Assembly: GCA_019633425.1 (NCBI GenBank)
Contig: WSUB01000216.1
Span: forward strand, 1 to 59,119
Length of the DNA: 59,119 nucleotides
Source: Tulasnella sp. 424
Taxonomy: Eukaryota > Basidiomycota > Agaricomycetes > Cantharellales > Tulasnellaceae
Direction: 5' to 3'
Both the position numbers and the translations under genes were made by a program. The notes under the pieces were generated by a model, which had not been told where the DNA came from, ran no database searches, and saw nothing but the letters and a program-made list of their open reading frames with translations. Below are positions 42,761 through 53,092 of the stretch, in pieces; within the stretch, counting starts at the first letter, position 1; each line of letters starts with the position of its first letter.

Positions 42761-43920
42761 ACAGCTTATTGTGGAGCGCTCCAAAAGTCGGCAAGGGTGG
42801 TTTAGACATTGATTTTGATGTCTACATTGCCGTTGCTGTCATCATGTGGGTACAGCAAGCTTGAAGGATGTGCATGGGGCAACGCACAAGTCCAATTCAC
42901 AACTTTCCCACATCCAAAAAAGTTAACATGTCTCCCAACCACTTATCAAACTGGTACCAACACACAACTCACCATGAAAAACACTGAAAAATCGAAGGAA
43001 ATAAACAAAAATATCGATGTAGAGGGTAGTGGAGGGGTGAAAGGGGGTGACTGGGTTAGGTTTCTTGCTTCTAAGCCAAGTTTGATTTACCCCAGGCAGT
43101 TCTTGCCGTCCCTGAGAGACATGGCAATACTGCTGTGGATGTTGATGCCCCAGTAACGACCAAAGGGGCAGGAAATAGAATGGGGGAGAGTGTGAATATT
43201 AGTGAGTTCTGCGGTTTTTGCCTTTTTTCGCTGGAATTTGACAGTTTGCCGTAATACAAAGGCCCCAGGGCTGCCATGGATGCACTGGATGGTCCTGAGA
43301 CAGCAGAATAGCCAGAAGATACTTGTCAGCCTTGCTCTGATTGAAATTGGATACAATGCAGGTGAGTCCATCAGCTACTACCTGTAGAACAATGCCTGCT
43401 CACTCCTGGCTTGCTAATTGACTGTAGCAAAAGCTCCATTACATGAGTCAGGGCCTATTTTGGGATCAAAGGATATGGGGCAATCTTCAAGAAACTTGGC
43501 ATATGAAACGCCCAGAAGATTGTCATAGGAGCAATGCAGCGGAACCCTTGCCAAATCATGACCTAAAAAAGACCACCTGCGATGTCATTCTTGCAGACAG
43601 CAGTGTATTGCTCCCTTATTACATGTCAATATGCTCCCTGACATTAATCCAATCTCTCTGCAAAATTAGGAAGGAGGCCAACCCTAACAGCTTTGAGCAA
43701 TGAAACCTTGGTGCAAAGATCCTACACTGCAGCATTTGAAAGCCACAGGTCCGCACTATGAGTGAAGCAGTGATGGACATGCAAATATGGGATTTTCATC
43801 TGGAAGGTACCTGACAAGTGGTTGTGATGGTGGTTGGGGATTTGTATTGTCCTAATAACCACCTTCAGGGAATCATTCCATATGTCTTCCTGAAAATTGT
43901 CAACAAAATAAGAGGTACCT

Positions 43921-43990
43921 GATGCCTATATCTGATTTGATAATCAATGCTTGTTGATGCCCATATCTGATTTGATAATCAATGCTAGTG
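43921..43990. repeat. 35-bp tandem duplication
   Basis: Two copies of a unit starting GATGCC, each with ATATCTGATTTGATAATCAA; two differences between copies. Confidence 0.9.
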
Positions 43991-44809
43991 TTGGCCAGCA
44001 CTTCCACTAAGGTGTTCCTGTGCAGATGATCACTGATTGTGCCTCTGAGAACCTGATCATTTCTGGCTTCACCACAGTGCCTCAGCTGGAACTTTGTATC
44101 CCGGGCCCATTGCTGAGCGCTGAGTGTTTAAGGCATTACTGGAGAGGCATTTGCTTCAGATCTCAATTCAATGGAGACTTCAGCACATTGTTTCCCTAAG
44201 AGTGTTCATAACATCTTGATTGGAGGCAGATGGCACATACTGCAAACGACAGCCCTCAAAGACATCCAGGAATTCTACAAGAGTGATGATACATGTATCA
44301 ATCCAGCTGACCCTCATTAGTCACAGGAAAATTGTTGGGGTATCCTGACCATGATTGGTCAGTGAGGCTTAAGGCTGGACCACCAGGTCTCATCCAGCCT
44401 TTGAGCATTTGCAGTGAAATAAATGGCTTTTGGACCCATAATCAATGCTATAGAGCAGTGCCAAACCAAAACCGATATTACATTCTTGACTGGTTCATAT
44501 TGCTGAATTGTTTTGGTATGGTATCTGATGCCAAATTGTGCTATATAGCTGTCCCAGAAATCTGAGAATGCAGACCAGATCCATTGGTAACATATTAATT
44601 GCTAAGGGTATCCTCAGTTCATCATCCCAAGCACGAGACTTTTGGTTATTGGGTTATGGAGTGGACAAGCTATCAAACCTCATCCAGAATTTCCATGGGA
44701 ATTTGGTCAGCAGTTGATGGGGTAACATAATCTTCCACAGTCATTCTTGAGAAGTAAAGGTGAAGGACGCCCAAGGAAATTGAGAGGTTAATATAAGAGG
44801 ATCCAGTCA

Positions 44810-45795
44810 TTAACAAGGTCTCACAGTGATTGGATGGCTACCAGGTGTAATTGCTACCATCCATGAACCATCAACATTGGACTGTACACCAGGCCCTTTT
44901 GCACAGGTTAAAATGAAGAAAGGAAACAGGTGAAAAGGCCTACTCTTCACTGAGGAAGAAGCTGAACATATCCATTGCATCTGGTATCTCAGAACCAAGT
45001 TCTTTATTAGCCACTGTACATAGCCAGTAGAGATAGGAAATATCTGCAGGAGTTGAACCCACCAGGGGTGATGAGGGAGAGATCTGGCTTGTGTTGCACT
45101 TGCAGGGCCTTCTGAGGATTTGGCCTCATTGATGCTTCCACCTAAGCTGACATCCATCTTCATGTCATCTTTGCTAATGGTATCCATTGTATCTCGTGTC
45201 CAGGCGATGTCTTCTCCTAATGGTGTCAACAGTGAATCAGGGTCTACTGTTTTGAGTGTAGTAGTCTCTATCACATAGTCAATTGATATAGAAGATATCT
45301 GCAGGAGTCCAACCCACTGGTGATGAGGGGAGGGGGGAGATCAGGCTTCTTCTGTGCACACACACTGCCAGATATTGGATCTTCTGAAAAGTCAATTTTG
45401 CTACCTTGAAGTTTGTGCTTGATCCTTTTGTCATCTTCCAGCCAGCCCCAAGTGTTCTGTTCAGCTATGCTACCTATTGAACTTACCAAATTTGCCATGT
45501 GAATGCTTTGCAGGCATCTCACCATAGGGTCTGATAGATGTACACTCAACCTCCTTGGTGTATTGATGGTCCTTTTTCGAAACAAAGCTCCAGCGCCCAA
45601 CACCTTTGGGCCTAGAGGGAATACAATGGTATGTCCCCATCCCATGTGCCCCAATCTCTCATGGAGATAATGAGCAGGAACAATACCACCTTGGTAGGTT
45701 ACCAGTGAAGGGTGATATCCATGGTTGGCAAAGATGGCAAGGGATTTTTTTGCAATTCTGGGCTCATGTATTAGCATTGAATGGTGCCTCAACAT
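44810..45795 (-). pseudogene. Two adjoining unassigned minus-strand frames (about 325 codons)
   Basis: The first frame (45271-45795) has HERLGHMGWGHTIVFPLGPK, VHLSDPMVRCLQSIHMANLV and NTWGWLEDDKRIKHKLQGSK. The second (44810-45274) has DSLLTPLGEDIAWTRDTMDT and a hydrophobic, basic C-terminus. They overlap by 4 bp in different frames, so one shifted gene is possible. The composition is protein-like, but I recognise no family. A diverged repeat of about 70 bp (45017-45090 and 45277-45350, sharing ATATCTGCAGGAGT) lies across the junction. Confidence 0.35.
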
Positions 45796-46046
45796 TGGTT
45801 TGTGACATTAGGTTTGCTATCTACAGATACTATTAGATTACTGATATTATGTGTGGAGCTGTTGCTAGAGAAGTGAATCACAAAACATGTTGCAAAAACT
45901 ACTCTACCTGTACATAAGTGTACTCATTCCTAGCTCTATCCATGAAACTCCACTGTTTGTTGCCCCCCTTGTTGCCCCCATCCAACAGATATCACTGGAT
46001 TCTTGGATATCTATCTGCCCTCTCACTCCAGTTGCATCAATCTTTC

Positions 46047-47463
46047 TGTTAGGGAACCGTGGATCCGCTCTGGCGCTACTCCCCCCCCCCCCGAAATAAA
46101 CTACTAAATAATCATTTCCATTTTTTGTTTTCTCTTAATAAAATTCATTTCCTTTATGCTTTTGCTTCTACGAGTTAAATCTGTGAATCTCCGAAGTCAA
46201 AAGCTAAGTAAATAGAGAAATTCCCTTTTTCGGCCTGTATATTTGAGAAACCGGACCGACGTTGCACTCTCTCCTTTTTCGTCGCCGAAATCGCCGAGTT
46301 AAGCTTTGTAAGCTCGACGAAGGACTTCGGGCGACTCACCGACTGGTTTGCAACGTGCCGCAGCACGTCACGAAGGGCTCGGGGCCGCTCAATTCCCTAA
46401 ATGGGCAATTAAGCGCCCAGAGCTTCGCGCAGACTATCGGCGTGTAGCCCGAGCCTTCCGCTGCGCATAGAAGGTTTGAGTAAAGGACAGAACAACAAAG
46501 AATAATCTAGAACACTCTAGAACGTTCTTAGCTAGTTAATAAATACGGGTTCTGCCTCAGGAGAGGCAGAACATCCTTTTTCGCCCTCTAAACCCATTCG
46601 CCTTGCGAAACCAATCCCGCTTAAGTTCCGCGTGACAAACAAACTCGTTCCCATTTCAACTCTCGAGATAAAGAGTTCTCGCGTCGTCAGCGCGAGTATA
46701 ATCTTGATATTAACGTTGGCGCCGTCTCAGACGTTCCGGACTCTATTCGATCTCTAGCGAGCTCGAATCTCCACCGAATCAAACGATCGCTACGACGTTA
46801 GATTCGGACTATCGTTAGCTACATTTTGTACTAAGATAGTTAGGTGAATAAACGATTCCCCTTTTAAGGTAATCGTTACTTTAGCCATCTATTCGCCTTA
46901 TCCCCGATTAGGCAAACGACCCACTAGGAAATCCCTTACGTTTTAAATATCATTCGAAAGCCCTCGTTAACGCGAACACGTCGGTAGTATCCGCTTAACG
47001 TAATTCGCCTTATTAAGTCTTCTGCGGACTAATTCCGTGAAGACCGACCGGCGCTTAAATCCGGCAAGCCGCGCCGCAGCTTCCGGTCATTCGCCGAGAC
47101 CTTTCCCCTTGGGGATCAAGCCCGAAAAACTATCTGGCTTACGCGAATAGCCAGCGTGAATATATTCCGAGCGTAAGAACGCCGGAATACCTGCTAAGAC
47201 GTCCTTGTCGCTCTTCACTGCCATATCTGGCAGCTATCCCCTCACCCGCTCAGTACCAGACGTTCCCGTCCGTCCTTCCTTTCCCATCAACCTCTCGAAT
47301 ATCATTTATCGACTCTACGACTACTTACAGCGGCTCTAACTACAGTTAAAAGTGAGTAGTTGACTTGTATTCACATTCCTACCTTCTAATACGAATCCCG
47401 CGCGGCGACTCCTGTTCCCACAGTTCGTGCGCGCCTTCTATCCCGGGTAAGCGAAACTTAACA
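46047..47463 (+). mobile_element. Solo LTR family L1, copy C (1,417 bp), perfect TSD
   Basis: Begins TGTTAGGGAACCGTGG and ends CGAAACTTAACA. The 5-bp target duplication CTTTC lies exactly at both sides (46042-46046 and 47464-47468). Same length as copy A. It includes a run of 12 C (46081-46092). No internal retroelement sequence. CpG-rich compared with the flanks, so probably younger than fragments D-G. Confidence 0.92.
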
Positions 47464-47662
47464 CTTTCCCCACACTTGAAGAGGCTATCAAAGCTGTGTT
47501 GGATGGTGCAGAGGCAACACAATTTGCAATGTGGCAGGCTCAAAAGTTCAATGACAGTGCATTAATAGGGGAATTTCAAATTAGCATAATTCCACACAAA
47601 ATTTTACCTGTACGACTAACTGTGATTCCCGAATTCATGTTTGGATTAACCCTGAGTTACAC

Positions 47663-49033
47663 ATGCTATGTGAACCCCCTCTTCAACATGTTCGCAAATT
47701 TTGCCTCTTTTTTCTGCATCTGCTTCCGCCTAACCATCGGTACCTCCCCCCCCCCTCAGATACAATGCTCCACCAACCACCAGTGGAGTTGTTTCAATCA
47801 TCTGCGTCACCTCGTCAAGACCTTTATTTGCATCAATATTCAGCCCATCTCGTAATTGCCCTTGCTCACGCACAATTCAACACTCCACTCCCTATTTTCT
47901 CCAAGCTCTTGACTCTACAGTTCAATGGATGGCCTCCCTACACCACCAACCTGGCATGGATCCTGTCCCCCACAATCCTTAAGATCGATCTCCTATTCAA
48001 CTCCTCATTTCCATCCCCCATCCCCACTGACAAGGAAGATGCAGAGCACTCCTTATCCCTTCTTGCAGGGACGCCACTGCCCCTTCTTCAACAGGTCAGG
48101 GCCAGAGGTGTCATCCACCATGCCCTGGTTCACTGCCTCTGCAACCACTTCCGCCACATCAATGAGTTCACATATATCGACAACTCTACCTTGTATGCTG
48201 AGTCACAGCCTGATGTTGCTGCTCACTGGGAGAGCCTCTTTGTTTTCTTCATGTTGCCATCCATGCTGGACATCTTCTCCTGGGCAATCACATCTGTGAC
48301 AGTGCAGATTCAACCAGCAGACACGGACAACTTCATCGACCTGTTGGGAGAACTTGGACGCAGTCTGGCCCAGCTCACCTCCCTTCAGATTACCGCCAGA
48401 TGTGCCACAGACCAGGCAGTGGATGTAGGGGCTAGAACCTTTGAGTCAGTGATTTGAGTGATAGACCGCAAGCCTCAGTTGAGGCTTCTGCAGCTGAGGG
48501 TGCCGTGGAGATTGGCGATCAACGTCTTGAGTGTTGATATGGCTGGGGGGAGATGGCCCCATATTGAGAGTCTAATGATGGACCTTGAGCTTTCCTTGGC
48601 AAATACCCCACCAATCAACCCTGACTTTGACAAAGGGTTGGAGGTACTTGCCACGATTGCAATCTCCCTGCCAAGGATCTGATATGTGTCCCTCAAACTT
48701 CGGTTGCCACTCCAGAGTTGGGTCGATTTGTACACCCCTTTATTCCTTTTTGATCACCTGGTGGATCTGGTGATTTCGTCATTTGACCAGGGCGAGGTAG
48801 CACCAGAGGTTCTTCAAGGCACCTCCCTCAATGAGATCAACATTCACCGGCAGAGCAATTGGGGTTACCCCTTCTCTCTCCCAATGCAGCCCTGGGCATT
48901 GTATGGCAGCCTTTTCTTCAGTGAACTCTGCACCTGTGGATGCCGAATCGCCCCACTTCACATCACAAGTTGCAGCACCAAGTTTATTATTGACTATCTT
49001 GCTGCACAGGTGAGGCGGCCTCGCCAACGCTGA
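47663..49033 (+). pseudogene. F-box/LRR-like protein, one frame with two TGA codons
   Basis: A single frame of about 457 codons runs from 47663 to the stop at 49031-49033, broken only by TGA at 48455-48457 and 48680-48682. It has LRR-like spacing of Leu-rich stretches: FSKLLTLQFNGWPPYTTNLA, ILSPTILKIDLLF, LAQLTSLQITARC, PQLRLLQLRVPW, WPHIESLMMDLEL and IAISLPRI. This arrangement is typical of the large Agaricomycete F-box families, which recruit proteins for ubiquitination, but a clear N-terminal F-box (LP.E.L..I) is not visible, so the call is tentative. Reading each TGA as CGA (Arg) gives natural sequence (VIRVIDRK, PRIRYVSL). Alternative: an unrelated host gene with introns at these points. 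Confidence 0.42.
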
Positions 49034-51419
49034 ATGTTCTAACCTCGTCTACCGGCAACCGCGTCTACACACACCGCTCTTTCCCCCCTGGACGCAGTCA
49101 TGTCTTTCTTGGAATTATATTGGAACCGATTTATTTTGTTAATGAGACATTTCAATAAATCATGAAAAGAAAACTTACCTGTCTTGCTGCCCAGCTCAGC
49201 ACTCTGATGTAAACATCTACCTGGGTCACATCTTGGCCAACTTTGAGCTTTCATTCTTGCTCATGGTGATCTGGTCAGACTTGAAGCCATCTTCAAATGC
49301 AGAGGTACTCTCTCCTGTGGTCATCAAAGTTGGACAAAAGGTCAAGGGAGAGGGGAAAGAGGAAAAGAAGGAGGAAAAAGAAGGAGGAGGAAGATGATTA
49401 TGACTATGATAGTGAGAGGAGGATGCCATGTGAGATGAGATAAGGAGCAAGTCACCATCTGTCAGGCTGATCCATATCACTGGGAGCCCTTACAACAAGG
49501 GTTCTAGTAAGGAGAAGGAAGCACTGGCCAGGGGCCTCATTCAAGAGGAAGGGGTAGCCACTGAGGCTAAACCAGACCTTAGGCCCTCAAATGACCCATT
49601 GACACTAGTGCTAGGGCCTCTAAGGGCTCCTCTTCTTCTTTGCCCAGCATGCCTAGTGAAGCTTCTGGTAAGTCAGTTTTCTTTTTTTATCATCCCTGCA
49701 TGCATTGCTAATGCCAAATATTGGACGAGTTTGCAATATGACTTTGGAGGACAGCAAAAGATGACAAAGCTGTTACAGCAAGCGGAGAAACAAATGTTGG
49801 GCAGTAAGTCTGTGCTGTCATTTTCTTTTCAACCACACCCCCTCCCCTCCCTCATGTCTTGCAGGCTCCCAAACTATCCACTTACTCACCCTCCTCTTAC
49901 CATTAGCATGCCTAAGGCCATCCCTCCTCCTCAACTCCCCTTGTGTATTCTTAACAGTAAGGGTGGCTCAGTGTTGTCATCCTCCACAACTGGGCACATC
50001 AACAGCAGTCGCAACTCAAACATCACATCCACACAACAACACCGTCACAGTTCACACATCCCAGTTACTCATAAATAGCAGACCAACTGTTGCACTCCTT
50101 CAAAAAAAGCTCAGGGTAGCTCCAGTTTAGAGGGCCTTGACTCCGAGGAGGAGGGTCTTCCTCCAACCAAGACTCAGGGGACAAGCAAGCTCATGAAGAT
50201 GACTATTGCCAAAGAGAAATGCAATATTCCATGCTCTCTCAATGGAGTTTCCTCACTAATACAGGCTATCTGAGGTCAAGCAACCTTGGCTGCTGCTGAC
50301 AAGAAAAGGAATAGAATGGTGTGGAATATTGTAGAATACTCTAGCATGGCAGTACTTTTCTATCTCATCCCGAACTCAGTATCACCGCGTTAATACTGCA
50401 CCTCCATGAGTCTCTGAAACAGTGAAAAAGAAAACAAAGTTAGCTGAAGCCAAGCATAACCACCTGCCTAGGTAGCTGTTGGATTTTTCAGCAGATAACC
50501 AGTATGTGGTCGCCTTAAGTGGGTACTCCACATCTCTGGTACAAATACTGATCTGGTAAAGGATTGTATGGACAAGTCCTAGAGAAGATGTTGCAAGATT
50601 GGGCTTCCCGAAGGTACCAACAGGAGGTTCTGTTGACGAAAGCGACCATGCGCCATGCAATGCTTGCAATCCAAGTGGAAAGTTGCAGGAAGTATTAATG
50701 GGGGTGTCAGGTCATCCCAGTGCGAGTTTGCCATTGAAGGGAGGAAGACTGGGCAAAGCCCAGGGATCAAAGAGACCAAAGCAAAAGAGGATGCTGGACA
50801 ACACCGCTTCAAAGCAAAAATGCTGCTTCAATGCAAAACACCACTTCAGTGTGACATGACAACATATACGCTTTGTTAATTTAATTGATTCACAGTGAAT
50901 CTGCAATAGGTACGTTCAGCCAGCTGACTATTGGGGCAAGCAGCATCGCAAATGGCGTATGAAACCACATACGGAAATCACCATGACACCGCTGACGCAC
51001 CCTTAACCCTTCAATTATGACCCAACAGAACGCAATGCCAGCTGCGGGGTTCGAAGCTGTCGAGTTTCCAAAATCGCTCTCAAACAGACCCTGCCCTCCA
51101 CTCAGCTCATTGACGTGGGACCAAAGCCAGTTCCGCTGTTCCGTGAGTCAGACTAACATCAGCTGCAGGGTTTGAAGCCGTCAAAATGCCTCTTGAACCT
51201 CAACTCACGGAAGTCTGCTGCCAGCCCTGGTCCCACTTCAATGAGCCGAAGTTTGCCAAAGTCAGGGTCTCTTTGAAATCTCCCTCACTGAACCCATGGC
51301 CAAACTCTGCAATGTCAGAGTCAAGGTCGATATCAAGAGTAGGCGAAAGGCTTTTGAGGACGAGGTTCAAGAGTCAGGAGGTAAAAGAGATGATGATACT
51401 AGATGAGTAGACAAGAGGC
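49034..51419. other. No gene recognised
   Basis: Purine-rich stretch at 49330-49400. The frame 49599-50078 (plus) is Ser/Pro-rich at its end and unassigned. The frame 51186-51410 ends just before the LTR hairpin and could be part of the same decayed element. Confidence 0.4.
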
Positions 51420-51740
51420 GGAATGAGGAACAACCCTCCTCATTCCGTCAAGCTATTATACTGTACAGAGTGGAGGTTATGACTAATGAATGTGTAACGA
51501 CATGAGGCGCTGACTGGTGTAACATGAGGCAATGAATAAGCGAGTGGAGGCAACGCATAAGTGGGTGGATGGAGGCGACATGTAAGCAGGTGGATGGAGG
51601 TGACACATAAGCAGGTGATGGAACTTGATGGAGTATTCTGATAAGATCATGAAACGAGTGTGATGAGATATGTTGGTTGTGAGGACGGGGTCATCACGTG
51701 CAACCCCAGATCTAAACACGTGGTCCCCAATTAATGAAAT
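51411..51740 (-). mobile_element. Ty3/gypsy LTR fragment, related to the LTR at 5.8-6.1 kb
   Basis: ACAAGAGGCGGAATGAGGAA (51411-51430) matches the reverse complement of the LTR segment ending at 6058. The hairpin stem is identical. Farther on, an equivalent of the CACGTG-containing end (ATCACGTGCAACC, 51693-51705) is found. Between them is a 25-bp minisatellite (51526-51620). Borders and target duplication were not found. Confidence 0.6.
51526..51620. repeat. 25-bp minisatellite, about four units
   Basis: Units start GAGGC/GAGGT at 51526, 51547, 51572 and 51597, with a pattern GAGG(C/T)(A/G)AC...TAAG..GGTGGATG; units 2 and 3 are 25 bp each. Confidence 0.8.
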
Positions 51741-52672
51741 GTGTTTGCATTCATTTAGCAAAAAGAAACTAAAAATAACAGATTTTCACCACGTCTTTGG
51801 ACCGGTGGTGTATCCTTTTGCCTGAGAGATGACCTGTCTGAGCTTCTCCAACATTGTCTTGGCACTGGCTTTGTCCTCAAATATACACCACAAATAGCCA
51901 TGCCAGTGCCAAGGAGGGATGTGCACGACCATCTGACAGACAGCATTGAGCGGCTCCATGGAGATGTCAAAGCCTCTGTTTTCGACGTCGACCAACTCCC
52001 ATTTGTGAAGTTGCAACTCATCTATAGCGGCCTTCTCCTTTACATCCAGCTTCCCCTGCTCCTCACAATCTTCACCCATGATGCCCCAAGGCCCTGATGC
52101 TGGCCGAGATGTCCTGCTGATTTGCGTGGGTACCTGGTGCAGGATACAGGTTCAGGCGATCTTGGGCGTGTTGGGTGAGGAGGAGAGATGGCGCAAGCTG
52201 AAGCAGCATGCTAGGGTGTCTGTCGCAAGCTTCGGTGTAGGCAGCCTGACGTTGTGAGAAACGCCTCGTTCCTATGCGGTTGAGGCTGTTGAAATTGGCG
52301 TGAATCCGGTCAACAAGAGGAGCAAAGTTTGGAATTGCTGTGGAGAGGGGCATCCAATTCAGACTGTACACAAATTGGTCAGGGTTTGAATCACAACTTG
52401 CCGCAAACTACCACAGGCTAAAACCAAAACAACATGATTGGTTCTGCCAGTATAATCAGCTTGCCTGATGGAACTTGGCAAAACTGTAGGCTGACTGAGT
52501 GGAGAGGACCAAAGACAGCAAGGCTCTTGATCTGAATGTAGAAATAGTGACATCTGTAGAAATATTGACGTTGTTTTCCTCTGCTTGTAAACCAACCAAT
52601 GATGAGATGGCGGTACCTTCATGAACTTCAGGATGCAAAAGTGACCTTATAAAGCAACCTTATTCACGTTTC
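51741..52672 (-). other. Unassigned minus-strand frames
   Basis: The frame 51786-52079 (DELQLHKWELVDVENRGFDI, VHIPPWHWHGYLWCIF, KTMLEKLRQVISQAKG) and the frame 52072-52371 (PNFAPLVDRIHANFNSLNRI, RFSQRQAAYTEACDRHPSML) overlap by 8 bp and have protein-like composition. They may be two pieces of one decayed gene. No family recognised. Confidence 0.35.
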
Positions 52673-53092
52673 TTGCTTTTGCTCCATTCTGTGCCTTTTA
52701 CCACTCCTCCCCTGTTGCTCACCTCAGTTTCCACTCCCTTCTCTCCCTTCTCCCCCATCGCTCACCTCAGCTTCCGCCCCCTTCTCTTCCTTGTCTTGCT
52801 CCTCTCCCATTGCTTGCCTCAGATTCCTTGGTTGCCAGCTGTCTCCAGCATAGTGACTGTAAAGCCCTACTTTAAACTGGAAGGGCCTTTGATTGAATCA
52901 ACATCTTCAGACCTGGATTACAGTCCTTCTGAGCCTGACCTGGTTGATGAAGCTGTGAACCCTAGTGCCGACGCTCCTGATGCTCCTACAACCCTAACAC
53001 TGTTAACTCAAGCACTGACTCCGCCAACACTTCCAGCTCGAGCATTGACTCTGCAGCTAATGCAAGTGTCAAAGATATTAACTCTCTCCTAG
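52673..53092 (+). CDS. Unassigned Pro/Ser/Leu-rich ORF (139 codons)
   Basis: N-terminal half from C/T-rich DNA (TPFSPFSPIAHLSFRP), with an imperfect direct repeat of CTCACCTCAG-type units near 52720-52800; the acidic middle reads DLDYSPSEPDLVDEAVNPSA. Likely low-complexity sequence; a real gene is doubtful. Confidence 0.2.
   Translation: MLLLHSVPFTTPPLLLTSVSTPFSPFSPIAHLSFRPLLFLVLLLSHCLPQIPWLPAVSSIVTVKPYFKLEGPLIESTSSDLDYSPSEPDLVDEAVNPSADAPDAPTTLTLLTQALTPPTLPARALTLQLMQVSKILTLS

Larger units (their letters stand above)
42761..46046. other. Mostly no gene recognised; unassigned frames at 44810-45795
   Basis: A 35-bp tandem duplication lies at 43921-43990. The frames near 43087-43371 (minus) and 44332-44565 (plus) have no motif. 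Two adjoining minus frames at 44810-45795 are listed separately. Confidence 0.45.

Noticed and set aside
49330..49400. Regulatory purine-rich element
   Set aside because: Simple GA-rich sequence with no other sign of function.
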